Origin: 3107 sp001483205
GTDB lineage: Bacteria; Pseudomonadota; Alphaproteobacteria; Rhodobacterales; Rhodobacteraceae
Length of the DNA stretch: 64,000 bases
NCBI GenBank assembly: GCA_964291375.2
Contig: OZ219809.1
Location: forward strand, 310,001-374,000
Direction of reading: 5' to 3'
Positions 18,946 to 27,665 of the stretch are shown in pieces. Within the stretch, counting starts at the first letter, position 1. Each line of letters starts with the position of its first letter. The position numbers and the translations under genes are program-made. A model generated the notes under the pieces. That model was not told the DNA's origin. It saw only the letters and a list, made by a program, of their open reading frames with translations, and did no database searches.

Positions 18946-19598
18946 GGGGCGGGGGCGTCACGACACCCGATGCCCTTATCCGCGGGTAAAAGACCTCTGC
19001 ATAAAGGCGCATTGCCCCCCAAACGCCCCGCCCGGCGGAACGCCGGGCGCTGCCCTTCGGATTATTCGCGCATCTGTTCCGGCAACGGGCGTGGCTTATC
19101 CGCGGATAAGGGCAGAGGGAACGCCTTATCCGCGGGTAAGGTCAGAGAGGGGGCTTATCCGCGGATAAGGTCAGTACTGCTGACATATATTATAACATCC
19201 AAATAACGCCCCACCGGACCGTTTCCAAGACGGGCCTCACCCCACGGCGGGCGCTGCCCTCACCATTTTTGTGAAACCCGTCACCCATATCCCCGCCAAC
19301 CCCGGACATCATGCAGAGGTCTTGGGGACAGGTCACCACGCCCGTCCGCGGATAAGGCTGTGGTCCGGCGGACCGTTTCCGGGAACGACACGGGGGGCGA
19401 TTCAGCCGCCGATGCCCCAATATCCAACGGTCTCCTCTTGCCCTTTGGCCGCCCGTGGGCCATCGTGGTCGCCGATACTCTGCCGATACGGTTGAAATGC
19501 GGACGGACCCGCCCCAAATTGTCAACCCATAACCGAAGATGGCCGGGCGTTGCCCTGATGAGGAACCGGTGCCGTCTTGCCAATGACAAGGATACAGC
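18946..19598. repeat. Repeat-filled gap upstream of lon
   Basis: No gene is seen in these 650 bases. They hold the 14-bp palindrome TTATCCGCGGATAA at 19096 and 19155, one-mismatch versions at 18976 and 19126, and a half copy near 19345. The copy at 19155 is followed by GTCAGTACTGCTGAC. The word AAAGACCTCTGCATAAAGG occurs at 18988, and its inverse GCAGAGGTCTT at 19315. The segment around 19256-19325 (CTGCCCTCACC, TTGTGAAACCCGTC, CATATCCCCGCC) recurs at 43930 and 46611. The lon promoter is probably in the last 200 bases. Confidence 0.8.
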
Positions 19599-22007
19599 AT
19601 GAAAGAGTCCCTGAACGCCTCTTACCCCGTTCTGCCCCTGCGCGACATCGTGGTGTTTCCGCACATGATCGTGCCGCTTTTCGTCGGGCGGGAGAAATCG
19701 GTGCGCGCGCTGGAAGAGGTGATGCGGCAAGACGGCTCGATCCTGCTGGCGAGCCAGATGGACCCGTCGGTGGATGACCCGGATACGGACGGAATTTACC
19801 GCACCGGTGTGCTGGCCGATGTGCTGCAACTGCTGAAACTGCCCGACGGCACGGTGAAAGTGCTGGTTGAGGGCCGTTCGCGGGTCAGAATCACCGCTTA
19901 TACCGACAATGCGGTCTTTTTCGAGGCGCAGGCGGAGCTTTTGGAGGAAACGCCGGGGGATCGTGAAATGGTCACGGCGCTGGTCCGCTCGGTCGGCAAG
20001 GAGTTCGGGCGTTACGCGAAGGTCAGAAAGAATATCCCCGAAGACGCGCTGACCGCGGTGGCGGAAAGCGGCGCGCCGGACAAGCTCGCCGATCTTGTCG
20101 CCGGCCATCTTGGGGTTGATGTCGCCCGCAAGCAGGAGCTTCTGGAAACCCTTGATCTGGGCGCGCGGCTGGAGAAAATCTATGGCCTGATGCAGGGCGA
20201 AATGAGCGTCCTCAAGGTCGAGAAAAAGATCAAGACCCGGGTCAAGAGCCAGATGGAGCGCACCCAGCGCGAATACTATCTGAACGAGCAGATGAAGGCG
20301 ATTCAGAAAGAGCTGAGCGACGGCGAGGAAGGCGAGAATGAGGTCACCGAGTTAGAGACGAAAATCGCCGCAACCAAACTGTCGAAAGAAGCCCGTGAAA
20401 AGGCCACCGGCGAGGTCAAAAAGCTGAAGAACATGAGCCCGATGTCGGCCGAGGCGACCGTCGTGCGCAATTATCTTGACTGGATGCTGTCGATCCCCTG
20501 GGGGGTGAAAAGCCGGGTCAGGAAGGATCTGGCAGGGGCGCAAAAGGTGCTGGATGCCGACCACTACGGGCTGGAAAAGGTCAAGGAGCGGATCGTCGAA
20601 TATCTGGCCGTTCAGCAACGGTCGAAAAAGCTCAAGGGGCCGATCCTGTGTCTGGTCGGGCCGCCGGGGGTGGGCAAGACCTCGCTTGGCAAGTCGGTGG
20701 CGCGGGCCACGGGGCGCGAGTTCATCCGCATCTCGCTTGGCGGGGTGCGCGACGAATCCGAAATCCGCGGGCACCGGCGCACCTATATCGGCTCGATGCC
20801 CGGCAAGATCATTCAGGCGCTGAAAAAGGCCAAGACGACCAATCCGCTGATCCTGCTTGACGAGATTGATAAAATGGGGCGCGATTTTCGCGGTGATCCG
20901 GCCTCTGCCATGCTGGAGGTGCTGGACCCGGAACAGAACGCGGCGTTTGTCGATCACTATCTGGAGGTCGAATATGACCTGTCGAACGTGATGTTTCTGA
21001 CCACCGCCAACACCTATAATATGCCGGAGCCGCTGCTCGACCGGATGGAGACGATCCCGCTGGCCGGGTATACCGAGGACGAAAAGACCGAAATCGCCCG
21101 GCGTCACCTGATCAGCAAGCAGACGGAGAATCATGGCCTGAAAGGGAGTGAGTTCAGGATCAGGCCCGAGGCATTGCAGGAAATCATCCGCACCTATACG
21201 CGCGAGGCCGGGGTGCGCAATCTGGAGCGTGAAATCGCCCGGCTGGCGCGCAAGGCCGTCACCCGCATCGTCAGCGGGCAGGGCAAGCGGATCGTCATTA
21301 CGCCGGGCAATCTGAGCGATTATCTGGGGGTGAAGAAATTCCGCTATGGTCTGGCCGAGAAGGACGATCAGGTGGGGGTGGTGACCGGCCTGGCCTGGAC
21401 ATCCGCCGGGGGTGATTTGCTGTCGGTCGAGGCGCTGCGCCTGCCGGGCAAAGGCCGGATGAAAACCACCGGCAAGCTGGGGGATGTGATGAAGGAATCG
21501 ATCGATGCGGCCAGTTCCTTTGTGCGCTCGATCAGCCCCCGGATCGGCGTCAGGCCGCCGCGCTTTGAAAAGATCGACATCCACGTTCATGTGCCCGAGG
21601 GGGCGACGCCCAAGGACGGGCCGAGCGCGGGCGTGGCGATGGTGACCTCTATCGTTTCGGTCCTGACCGGCATTCCGGTGCGCAAGGACATCGCGATGAC
21701 CGGCGAGATCACCCTGCGCGGCAATGTGCTGGCTATAGGCGGGCTGAAGGAAAAGCTGTTGGCGGCACTGCGGGGCGGGGTGGCAACGGTGCTGATCCCC
21801 GAGGAAAACGCCAAGGACTTGCCGGAGATACCGGACAATGTGAAGGAAGGGCTGGAGATTATTCCCGTTGCCCATGTGCGGGACGTGTTGCGCCATGCGC
21901 TGGTGCGTCAGCCCGAGGCGGTGGAATGGGATGAAGAGGCCGAAGAGGTTGCGGCGGAGGTTGCGCTGAAGGCGCGGGCGGAAGAGCCGGGTGCGACCGC
22001 CCATTGA
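19599..22007 (+). CDS. lon: ATP-dependent Lon protease
   Basis: Lon is a cytoplasmic AAA+ serine protease that degrades damaged and regulatory proteins. The 802-residue product has the N-terminal substrate-binding domain (YPVLPLRDIVVFPHMIVPLF), a coiled-coil middle, Walker A GPPGVGKTS near residue 355, Walker B ILLDEIDKM, and the C-terminal protease domain with catalytic Ser676 in KDGPSAGVAM and Lys719 in GGLKEKLLAA. The spacing of 43 residues equals that of the E. coli enzyme. It is flanked on both sides by repeat-rich gaps and appears monocistronic. Confidence 0.98.
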   Translation: MKESLNASYPVLPLRDIVVFPHMIVPLFVGREKSVRALEEVMRQDGSILLASQMDPSVDDPDTDGIYRTGVLADVLQLLKLPDGTVKVLVEGRSRVRITAYTDNAVFFEAQAELLEETPGDREMVTALVRSVGKEFGRYAKVRKNIPEDALTAVAESGAPDKLADLVAGHLGVDVARKQELLETLDLGARLEKIYGLMQGEMSVLKVEKKIKTRVKSQMERTQREYYLNEQMKAIQKELSDGEEGENEVTELETKIAATKLSKEAREKATGEVKKLKNMSPMSAEATVVRNYLDWMLSIPWGVKSRVRKDLAGAQKVLDADHYGLEKVKERIVEYLAVQQRSKKLKGPILCLVGPPGVGKTSLGKSVARATGREFIRISLGGVRDESEIRGHRRTYIGSMPGKIIQALKKAKTTNPLILLDEIDKMGRDFRGDPASAMLEVLDPEQNAAFVDHYLEVEYDLSNVMFLTTANTYNMPEPLLDRMETIPLAGYTEDEKTEIARRHLISKQTENHGLKGSEFRIRPEALQEIIRTYTREAGVRNLEREIARLARKAVTRIVSGQGKRIVITPGNLSDYLGVKKFRYGLAEKDDQVGVVTGLAWTSAGGDLLSVEALRLPGKGRMKTTGKLGDVMKESIDAASSFVRSISPRIGVRPPRFEKIDIHVHVPEGATPKDGPSAGVAMVTSIVSVLTGIPVRKDIAMTGEITLRGNVLAIGGLKEKLLAALRGGVATVLIPEENAKDLPEIPDNVKEGLEIIPVAHVRDVLRHALVRQPEAVEWDEEAEEVAAEVALKARAEEPGATAH

Positions 22008-22483
22008 GGGGTCAGGCCCGGCCCGGAAGCGGCCCGGTGGATTGTTTCAAGACCTCTGCATATTGGTGCATTGACGGCTGGCCCGTCCGCCCGGCGCTTG
22101 CGCCGGGCGCTGCCCTCTGTTCTGAAGTCCCGCCCTTTCGTCCCGGTGCCCGCCCGGTCACAAGGCCACGCCCCGCATCACACCTCAAAAGACCTCTGTA
22201 TATTGGCCGAGCCGGGCAGCGTCTGCCTGGGCGGGCGCTTTTCGAGAAATTCCACATTGGCGATGGTGTTGCCATAAAGTCCATACGCCCCAACAGGTTG
22301 AGGCGTCAATAGCGCCTGCCGGGGGGCAGGCAGGCGCTGCCCGGCCCCGCCCTTTGAGACCTCTGAATAATAGCGCATCAGCGGCCTACCTGTCCCGCCG
22401 GGCGGACGACGGCCTTTGGCTGGCGATACACCGTTTGGCTATGCAGAGAGGTCTTCTCAATAGGGGGAGCGTGGCGCGCGCCG
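22008..22483. repeat. Repeat-filled gap downstream of lon
   Basis: No gene is seen here. The word AAGACCTCTG occurs at 22050 and 22189, with a diverged copy at 22357 and an inverted copy near 22445. From 22189 to about 22308 runs a full copy of a roughly 110-bp element (GAGCCGGGCAGCGTCTGCC, TTTTCGAGAAATTCCACATT, GCCATAAAGTCCATACGC) that recurs inverted at 47856-47945 and 57609-57726. The gap separates the convergent lon and nfeD-like genes. Confidence 0.8.
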
Positions 22484-22753
22484 TCACTCTTCGTTTATGT
22501 CCCGCGTCCATATCTTCTTCTGCCCCTTGCGGACGCCGAACATCCGCCGCATCCCGATCCAAGACAGCAACGACAGCACCGCGAACACCACCAGTATCCA
22601 CGGCAGGCTCATACTGACCCCAAGCGCCAGCAACAGACCGACCGCCGCCGCCCCGATGGCAAAGCCCACAAACATGAACCCCGGCACCAGCACCTCCAGA
22701 ATCGCCAGCCCCAGCGCCCCGGCGATCCACACCCACCACAGCGACCACCACAT
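22484..22753 (-). CDS. NfeD-family membrane protein
   Basis: The 89-residue protein has a short N-terminal amphipathic segment and two or three membrane helices (about residues 7-25, 28-44 and 50-66), then a short basic tail. This is the truncated NfeD form that lacks the serine protease domain and OB fold. It overlaps the stop of the upstream SPFH gene (TGATG), the usual pairing; the two are thought to form membrane microdomain complexes, exact role unclear. Confidence 0.85.
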   Translation of the reverse strand: MWWSLWWVWIAGALGLAILEVLVPGFMFVGFAIGAAAVGLLLALGVSMSLPWILVVFAVLSLLSWIGMRRMFGVRKGQKKIWTRDINEE

Positions 22754-23646
22754 CAGCCCTTGCCCTTCAGCATCCCGAAGGCATCGGCAAAGGCATCAAG
22801 TGCGTTGGCAGGCAGCAGAACCGTCTGGCGGCCCTCGCCCTTGCCGACGGCGGTCAGCGCCTCCACCTGTTTCAGCGCCACCTGATACTGCGCCGCCTCC
22901 AGCCCGTTTTCGCGAATCGCCTTGGCGACCACCGCCGTTGCATAGGCCTCGGCATCGGCCTGAACCCGGCGCGCCTTGGCGGCCTGCTCGGCGGCATAAA
23001 GCTCTGCATCGGCGGCCAGTTCAACCGCCCGGCGCTGCCCTTCGGCCTCTGTCACCTGCGCACGGCGGGCGCGTTCGGCATTGAGCTGCTGCAACATCGC
23101 CTCGCGGGTCGCGGTGTCGAGATTGACATCGAGAATCTCGGCCCGTGTCACCTCGATCCCCCAGGCGTCAACCGCGTCCTCGACCGATTCCTTGATATGC
23201 GCGATCAGTTGCGACCGGTTGGCCTGAACCTCATCAAGCTCCATCTTGCCGATCTCGGCCCGCACGATCCCGGCAACGGTGGTGGCAATCGCCGCATCGA
23301 CATCGCGAATCCGATAGACGGTCTTTTCCGGCCTGAGAATGCGGTAGAAAACGCTGGTTTCCACCTGCACCAGAACGTTGTCAGAGGTGATCGCATCCTG
23401 GGTCGCATTGGGAAGCTGACGCTCGAGGATCGAAATCCGGTGCCGCACCTGATCCAGAAACGGCACGATGAAGTTGATCCCCGGCCCCAGCACCGTTTGC
23501 AGACGCCCGAAACGCTCGACGACGAATTTCTGCGACTGCGGCACGATCCGAACGCCGAGAAAGATGCACAGGATGACGAATCCGGCAAGCAGAAGCAGGA
23601 CGAAATCACCACCGGCGATTTGCGACAGCAGGTCCGAGAGTTCCAT
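22753..23646 (-). CDS. SPFH/stomatin-like membrane protein (QmcA type)
   Basis: The 297-residue protein has one N-terminal membrane helix (about residues 13-33), then an SPFH (band 7) domain starting at RIVPQSQKFVVERFGRL and a long Ala/Glu/Arg-rich coiled coil (AEAEGQRRAVELAADAEL region) before a C-terminal cap. It most resembles E. coli QmcA/YbbK, which forms large membrane-bound cages with NfeD partners. The ATG at 23646 is preferred over an upstream in-frame ATG at 23670 because MELSDLLSQ leads straight into the helix. It is divergent from the cytochrome gene. Confidence 0.88.
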   Translation of the reverse strand: MELSDLLSQIAGGDFVLLLLAGFVILCIFLGVRIVPQSQKFVVERFGRLQTVLGPGINFIVPFLDQVRHRISILERQLPNATQDAITSDNVLVQVETSVFYRILRPEKTVYRIRDVDAAIATTVAGIVRAEIGKMELDEVQANRSQLIAHIKESVEDAVDAWGIEVTRAEILDVNLDTATREAMLQQLNAERARRAQVTEAEGQRRAVELAADAELYAAEQAAKARRVQADAEAYATAVVAKAIRENGLEAAQYQVALKQVEALTAVGKGEGRQTVLLPANALDAFADAFGMLKGKG

Positions 23647-23839
23647 GGCCCATTCCTTATCCCTGAACACATATCCTTGTTAGGCCAAAGGCGCGCTGTT
23701 CGCAATCAGTCAATGGGCGGCAACGGGGGCAACGGCGGCACCGCCACGGGGCTGCGACAAGTCATCCCCTTGCCCGCGCCCGGCGAAACGGGTTTTCTGT
23801 CCGACAAACGCGAAAGCGGGCAATCATAAAAGGTGCAGC

Positions 23840-24298
23840 ATGAGATTTTTCGTCCCCCCGGTCATGGCCCTCTGTGTGGCCTTCCCTCTGGCCCCGCCTG
23901 CCCTTGCCGACGGCGACCCGGCGGCGGGCGAAAAGGGCTTCAGACGCTGCAAAGCCTGCCATTCGGTCAGCAATGGCGAGGATGTCATCGTCAGGGGCGG
24001 GCGCTCCGGCCCTGATCTTTACGGGGTGATCGGGCGGCCCGCTGGCGCTGTCGAAGGGTTCCGCTATTCCGCCGCCCTCACAGCCGCAGGCGAGGCCGGG
24101 CTGGTCTGGGACGCCGACACTCTGGTCGCCTTCGTCACCGATCCGCGCGCTTTCCTGCGCGACTATCTGGACGACAGCACGGCGCGCTCCACCATGACCT
24201 TCCGCCTGAGAAAGGGCGGCGAAGACATTGCCGCCTGGCTCGCCACCTTTCCGGCCAATGGCGACGACGGCGACGAAAACCGGGGCGCGGCGGAATGA
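23840..24298 (+). CDS. Exported c-type cytochrome
   Basis: The 152-residue protein has a signal peptide (cleavage likely after ALA, residue 23) and a single haem c site, Cys37-X2-Cys40-His41 in RRCKACHSV. The likely methionine axial ligand is in RSTMTFRL near the C-terminus. Its fold appears to be of the cytochrome c2/c-550 class, a soluble periplasmic electron carrier. It precedes ctaD by about 135 bases on the same strand, which suggests that it may deliver electrons to the oxidase; this is inference from context. Confidence 0.85.
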   Translation: MRFFVPPVMALCVAFPLAPPALADGDPAAGEKGFRRCKACHSVSNGEDVIVRGGRSGPDLYGVIGRPAGAVEGFRYSAALTAAGEAGLVWDADTLVAFVTDPRAFLRDYLDDSTARSTMTFRLRKGGEDIAAWLATFPANGDDGDENRGAAE

Positions 24299-24434
24299 CC
24301 GGCGGAAAAATCGCCCCCTGCGGCACAGTGGACATTGCCCGCGGCGTGGAACCGTTCTAATAGTATGAGGAAAGCGGGGGGCGGACCGTGCGCGCGCCCC
24401 GCGCATGATGATCTTGCAATCCGGGAGACGGCAC

Positions 24435-26105
24435 ATGGCCGACGCAACCCTTCATGGCCACGAGCATCACGACACGCGGGGGTTTTTCGTCCGCTGGTTT
24501 ATGTCCACCAACCACAAGGACATCGGCATCCTCTATCTGATCACCGCGGCGGTGGTCGGCCTGATCTCTGTCATCTTCACCGTCTACATGCGGATGGAGC
24601 TGCAAGAGCCGGGCGTGCAATACATGTGTCTGGAGGGCGCACGGCTGATCGCCACCGATGCCGTTTGCACCCCCAACGGGCACCTTTGGAACGTGATGAT
24701 CACCTATCATGGCGTCCTGATGATGTTCTTCGTGGTGATTCCCGCGCTGTTCGGCGGCTTTGGCAACTATTTCATGCCGTTGCAGATCGGCGCGCCGGAC
24801 ATGGCCTTTCCGCGCATGAACAACCTGTCCTACTGGATGTTTGTCACCGGGGTGGCGCTCGGCGTCGCCTCTCTGTTCTCGCCGGGGGGCAATGATCAGG
24901 CCGGTTCCGGCGTCGGCTGGGTGCTCTATCCGCCACTTTCGACCACCGAGGGCGGCAATTCGATGGACCTGGCCATCTTTGCGGTTCATGTCTCGGGCGC
25001 GTCGTCCATCCTTGGTGCAATCAACATGATCACCACCTTTCTGAACATGCGCGCCCCCGGCATGACGCTGTTCAAGGTGCCGCTGTTCAGTTGGTCGATC
25101 TTTGTCACCGCCTGGCTGATCCTGCTGGCGCTGCCGGTTCTGGCGGGCGCAATCACCATGCTGCTGACCGACCGCAATTTCGGCACCACGTTTTTTGATC
25201 CCGCCGGTGGCGGCGACCCGGTGCTCTATCAGCATATCCTGTGGTTTTTCGGCCACCCGGAAGTGTATATCATCATCCTGCCCGGCTTTGGCATCATCAG
25301 CCATGTGATTGCCACCTTTGCCCGCAAGCCGATCTTTGGCTATCTGCCGATGGTCTGGGCGCTGATCGCTATCGGCGCGCTGGGCTTTGTCGTCTGGGCG
25401 CATCACATGTATACCGTGGGTATGAGCCTGACCCAGCAATCCTATTTCATGCTTGCAACCATGGTGATTGCGGTGCCGACGGGGGTGAAGATTTTCAGTT
25501 GGATCGCGACGATGTGGGGCGGCTCAATCGAGTTCAAGACCCCGATGCTGTGGGCGTTCGGCTTTCTGTTCCTGTTCACCGTCGGCGGTGTGACCGGCAT
25601 TGTGCTCAGCCAGGCCGGGGTGGACCGTGCCTATCACGACACCTATTATGTGGTGGCGCATTTCCACTATGTGATGTCGCTGGGTGCCGTGTTCTGCATC
25701 TTTGCCGGGATCTATTTCTACTTTGGCAAGATGACCGGGCGCCAATACCCGGAATGGGCCGGAAAGCTGCATTTCTGGGCGATGTTTATCGGTTCCAACC
25801 TCACCTTTTTTCCGCAGCATTTTCTGGGCCGTCAGGGGATGCCGCGCCGCTATATCGACTATCCCGAGGCGTTCGCGAAATGGAATGAGGTGTCCTCTTA
25901 CGGCGCGTATCTGTCGTTTGCCTCTTTCGTGTTTTTCATCGGGGTTATGGGCTGGTCGCTGCTCTATGGTCGGCGAGAGACACGGGCGAACTACTGGAAC
26001 GAACACGCCGATACGCTGGAATGGACCCTGCCTTCGCCGCCGCCCGAACACACGTTTGAAATTCTGCCGACGCGCGAACAGTGGGACAAGGCGCATAGCC
26101 ACTGA
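24435..26105 (+). CDS. ctaD: Cytochrome c oxidase subunit I (aa3 type)
   Basis: This is the catalytic subunit of the proton-pumping terminal oxidase. The 556-residue product has twelve membrane segments and the conserved metal ligands: the low-spin haem His in TYHGVLMMFF, the CuB His and cross-linked Tyr in FFGHPEVYIIILPG, the CuB His pair in WAHHMYTVG, and the haem a/a3 ligands in HFHYVMS. The ATG at 24435 gives MADATLHGHEHHDTRGFF. Subunits II and III are not adjacent, as is common for ctaD in Rhodobacterales. A terminator-like hairpin follows. Confidence 0.97.
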   Translation: MADATLHGHEHHDTRGFFVRWFMSTNHKDIGILYLITAAVVGLISVIFTVYMRMELQEPGVQYMCLEGARLIATDAVCTPNGHLWNVMITYHGVLMMFFVVIPALFGGFGNYFMPLQIGAPDMAFPRMNNLSYWMFVTGVALGVASLFSPGGNDQAGSGVGWVLYPPLSTTEGGNSMDLAIFAVHVSGASSILGAINMITTFLNMRAPGMTLFKVPLFSWSIFVTAWLILLALPVLAGAITMLLTDRNFGTTFFDPAGGGDPVLYQHILWFFGHPEVYIIILPGFGIISHVIATFARKPIFGYLPMVWALIAIGALGFVVWAHHMYTVGMSLTQQSYFMLATMVIAVPTGVKIFSWIATMWGGSIEFKTPMLWAFGFLFLFTVGGVTGIVLSQAGVDRAYHDTYYVVAHFHYVMSLGAVFCIFAGIYFYFGKMTGRQYPEWAGKLHFWAMFIGSNLTFFPQHFLGRQGMPRRYIDYPEAFAKWNEVSSYGAYLSFASFVFFIGVMGWSLLYGRRETRANYWNEHADTLEWTLPSPPPEHTFEILPTREQWDKAHSH

Positions 26106-26126
26106 TCCGGGTGGCAGAGACAGGAA

Positions 26127-26161
26127 ACGCCCCGGAGTGCAGTGCCGCGCCGGGGCGTTTT
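26127..26161 (+). terminator. Probable rho-independent terminator after ctaD
   Basis: An inverted repeat AACGCCCCGG ... CCGGGGCGTTTT lies about 20 bases after the ctaD stop and ends in a short T run, which is the expected form of an intrinsic terminator. Confidence 0.8.
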
Positions 26162-26217
26162 CGCGGGGGACCGCAAAAGCGGGAAAACCGGCTACCGGGC
26201 GACAGGCAAAACGCCCT

Positions 26218-26283
26218 CAAAATGCCGTAATGTCGATTTTTTCGGACAGAATGTCGTATTTTATTGCCTTGAACGGCATTTTG
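26218..26283. promoter_or_regulatory. Inverted repeat upstream of binding-protein gene
   Basis: AAAATGCCGT at 26218-26227 is mirrored by ACGGCATTTT at 26274-26283, in a local AT-rich patch about 190 bases before the substrate-binding-protein gene. A related word AAATGCCGAT occurs at 26313. The arms could be binding sites for a regulator or a weak long-loop hairpin. No gene lies between 26106 and 26470. Confidence 0.4.
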
Positions 26284-26470
26284 GGCTGATGATGGACTCA
26301 GGGTCATCGGCCAAATGCCGATCTTAGCACCGCCATATGACCGTCAGGTGACATTAGGTTGCCGGAAAACGCGGATCGGCGGGGCTGGCCCGAAGGAATC
26401 GGGGCGCAGTAAGCGATAGCCGATTGTGTCAGCAATACAGGGGCGCTTTGCCCATCAAGGGAGGATATAG

Positions 26471-27631
26471 ATGAATCGCTACCGAAATACCTCAGCGAGA
26501 ACACGGCTTGCCTTGCTCGCATCAATCGTCCTTGCGGGTCCGCCCGGCGTTGCTTTGGCGCAGGAAACGCAGGACGCCGGGGCAATGATGATGCCGAAAC
26601 CGGAGATCACCTTCACATCATGGACCGGCACCTATATGCGCAGCCAGATGCTCGGCTTCGTCCGCCCCTATGAGAGCGCCAACGGTGTGCGTGTCAACGT
26701 CGCGCATTACAACGGCGGGATCGGGGAAATCCGCGATCAGGTCGAATCGGCCAATGTGGTGTGGGACGTGGTTGACCTGACCCAGGCTGATTCGCTGCGC
26801 GCCTGTCAGGAGGGTCTGCTCGAAAATCTGTCCGATGTCGGCCTGCCCGACGGGGCCGACGGCACACCGGCGGCTGAGGACTTTGTGGATGGTGCGCTCA
26901 ATGATTGCGGCGTCGGCGTCATCGTCTGGTCAACGGCGTTTGCCTATAATCAGGACGCCTATGGCAACAACCCGCCCACCACCATCGCCGATTTCTTCAA
27001 CACCGACGACTATCCCGGCCCGCGGGCGATCCGCAATGACCCGACCGTGATTATGGAATGGGCGCTGATGGCCGATGGCGTGGCGCGTGAAGATGTCTAT
27101 CCGATGCTGGAAACAGAGGAAGGCGTCGAGCAAGCCCTGGCCAAGATGAACAGCATTCGGTCCGGTCTGCAAATCTGGCAAGCCGGGCGCGAGCCGGTGC
27201 GGTTGCTCAACGCCGGAGAGGTCGCCATGGCCTCGATCTGGACCGGAACCGGCGCGGATGCGTCCCGGGAGGACGGCGCGAACTTCAGCATCGTCTTTGA
27301 TGGTCAGGTGATCGAGCTTGACCTGTTCGGCATTCCGAAGGGCAGCCGTTACAAGGAAGAGGCCATCGACTTCATCCGCTTTGCCAGCAGCAGCGAATCG
27401 CTGGCCAACATGGCCAAGCACCTGCCCAATGGCCCGACCCGGCAATCTTCGCTCGGCCTGTTGCCGGACGAGATTCTGGCCCTGCTTCCGAACAGCCCGG
27501 CCTATCAGGACAAGATCAGCATCCGCTCTGATGCCGACTGGTGGTCACGCAATCACGCGCGGCTGGAGGAAGCGTTTCAGGCATGGCTGACGGAGGCTGT
27601 CCGTCAGGGTGCAGCGGGAACCACCCGCTGA
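26471..27631 (+). CDS. ABC-type substrate-binding protein, spermidine/putrescine family
   Basis: The 386-residue protein has a signal peptide (MNRYRNTSARTRLALLASI, cleavage after ALA near residue 30) and a type II periplasmic binding fold: ITFTSWTGTYMRSQM at the start, AYNQDAYGNNPPTTIADFF and FGIPKGSRYKEEAIDFI later, as in PotD/PotF-like proteins. The ATG follows GGGAGGA. No ABC permease or ATPase gene is near. Instead a BCCT secondary transporter starts 34 bases after its stop on the same strand. The true ligand is unknown; polyamine, betaine or another quaternary amine is possible. Confidence 0.85.
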   Translation: MNRYRNTSARTRLALLASIVLAGPPGVALAQETQDAGAMMMPKPEITFTSWTGTYMRSQMLGFVRPYESANGVRVNVAHYNGGIGEIRDQVESANVVWDVVDLTQADSLRACQEGLLENLSDVGLPDGADGTPAAEDFVDGALNDCGVGVIVWSTAFAYNQDAYGNNPPTTIADFFNTDDYPGPRAIRNDPTVIMEWALMADGVAREDVYPMLETEEGVEQALAKMNSIRSGLQIWQAGREPVRLLNAGEVAMASIWTGTGADASREDGANFSIVFDGQVIELDLFGIPKGSRYKEEAIDFIRFASSSESLANMAKHLPNGPTRQSSLGLLPDEILALLPNSPAYQDKISIRSDADWWSRNHARLEEAFQAWLTEAVRQGAAGTTR

Positions 27632-27665
27632 GGCAAGCGCAACAGGATCAAGAGGAATAAATGAA

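Noticed and set aside
20352..22004. Open frame of 550 codons on the minus strand opposite lon
   Set aside because: High GC content keeps the opposite frame open; the translated sequence has no recognisable motifs, whereas lon is unambiguous.
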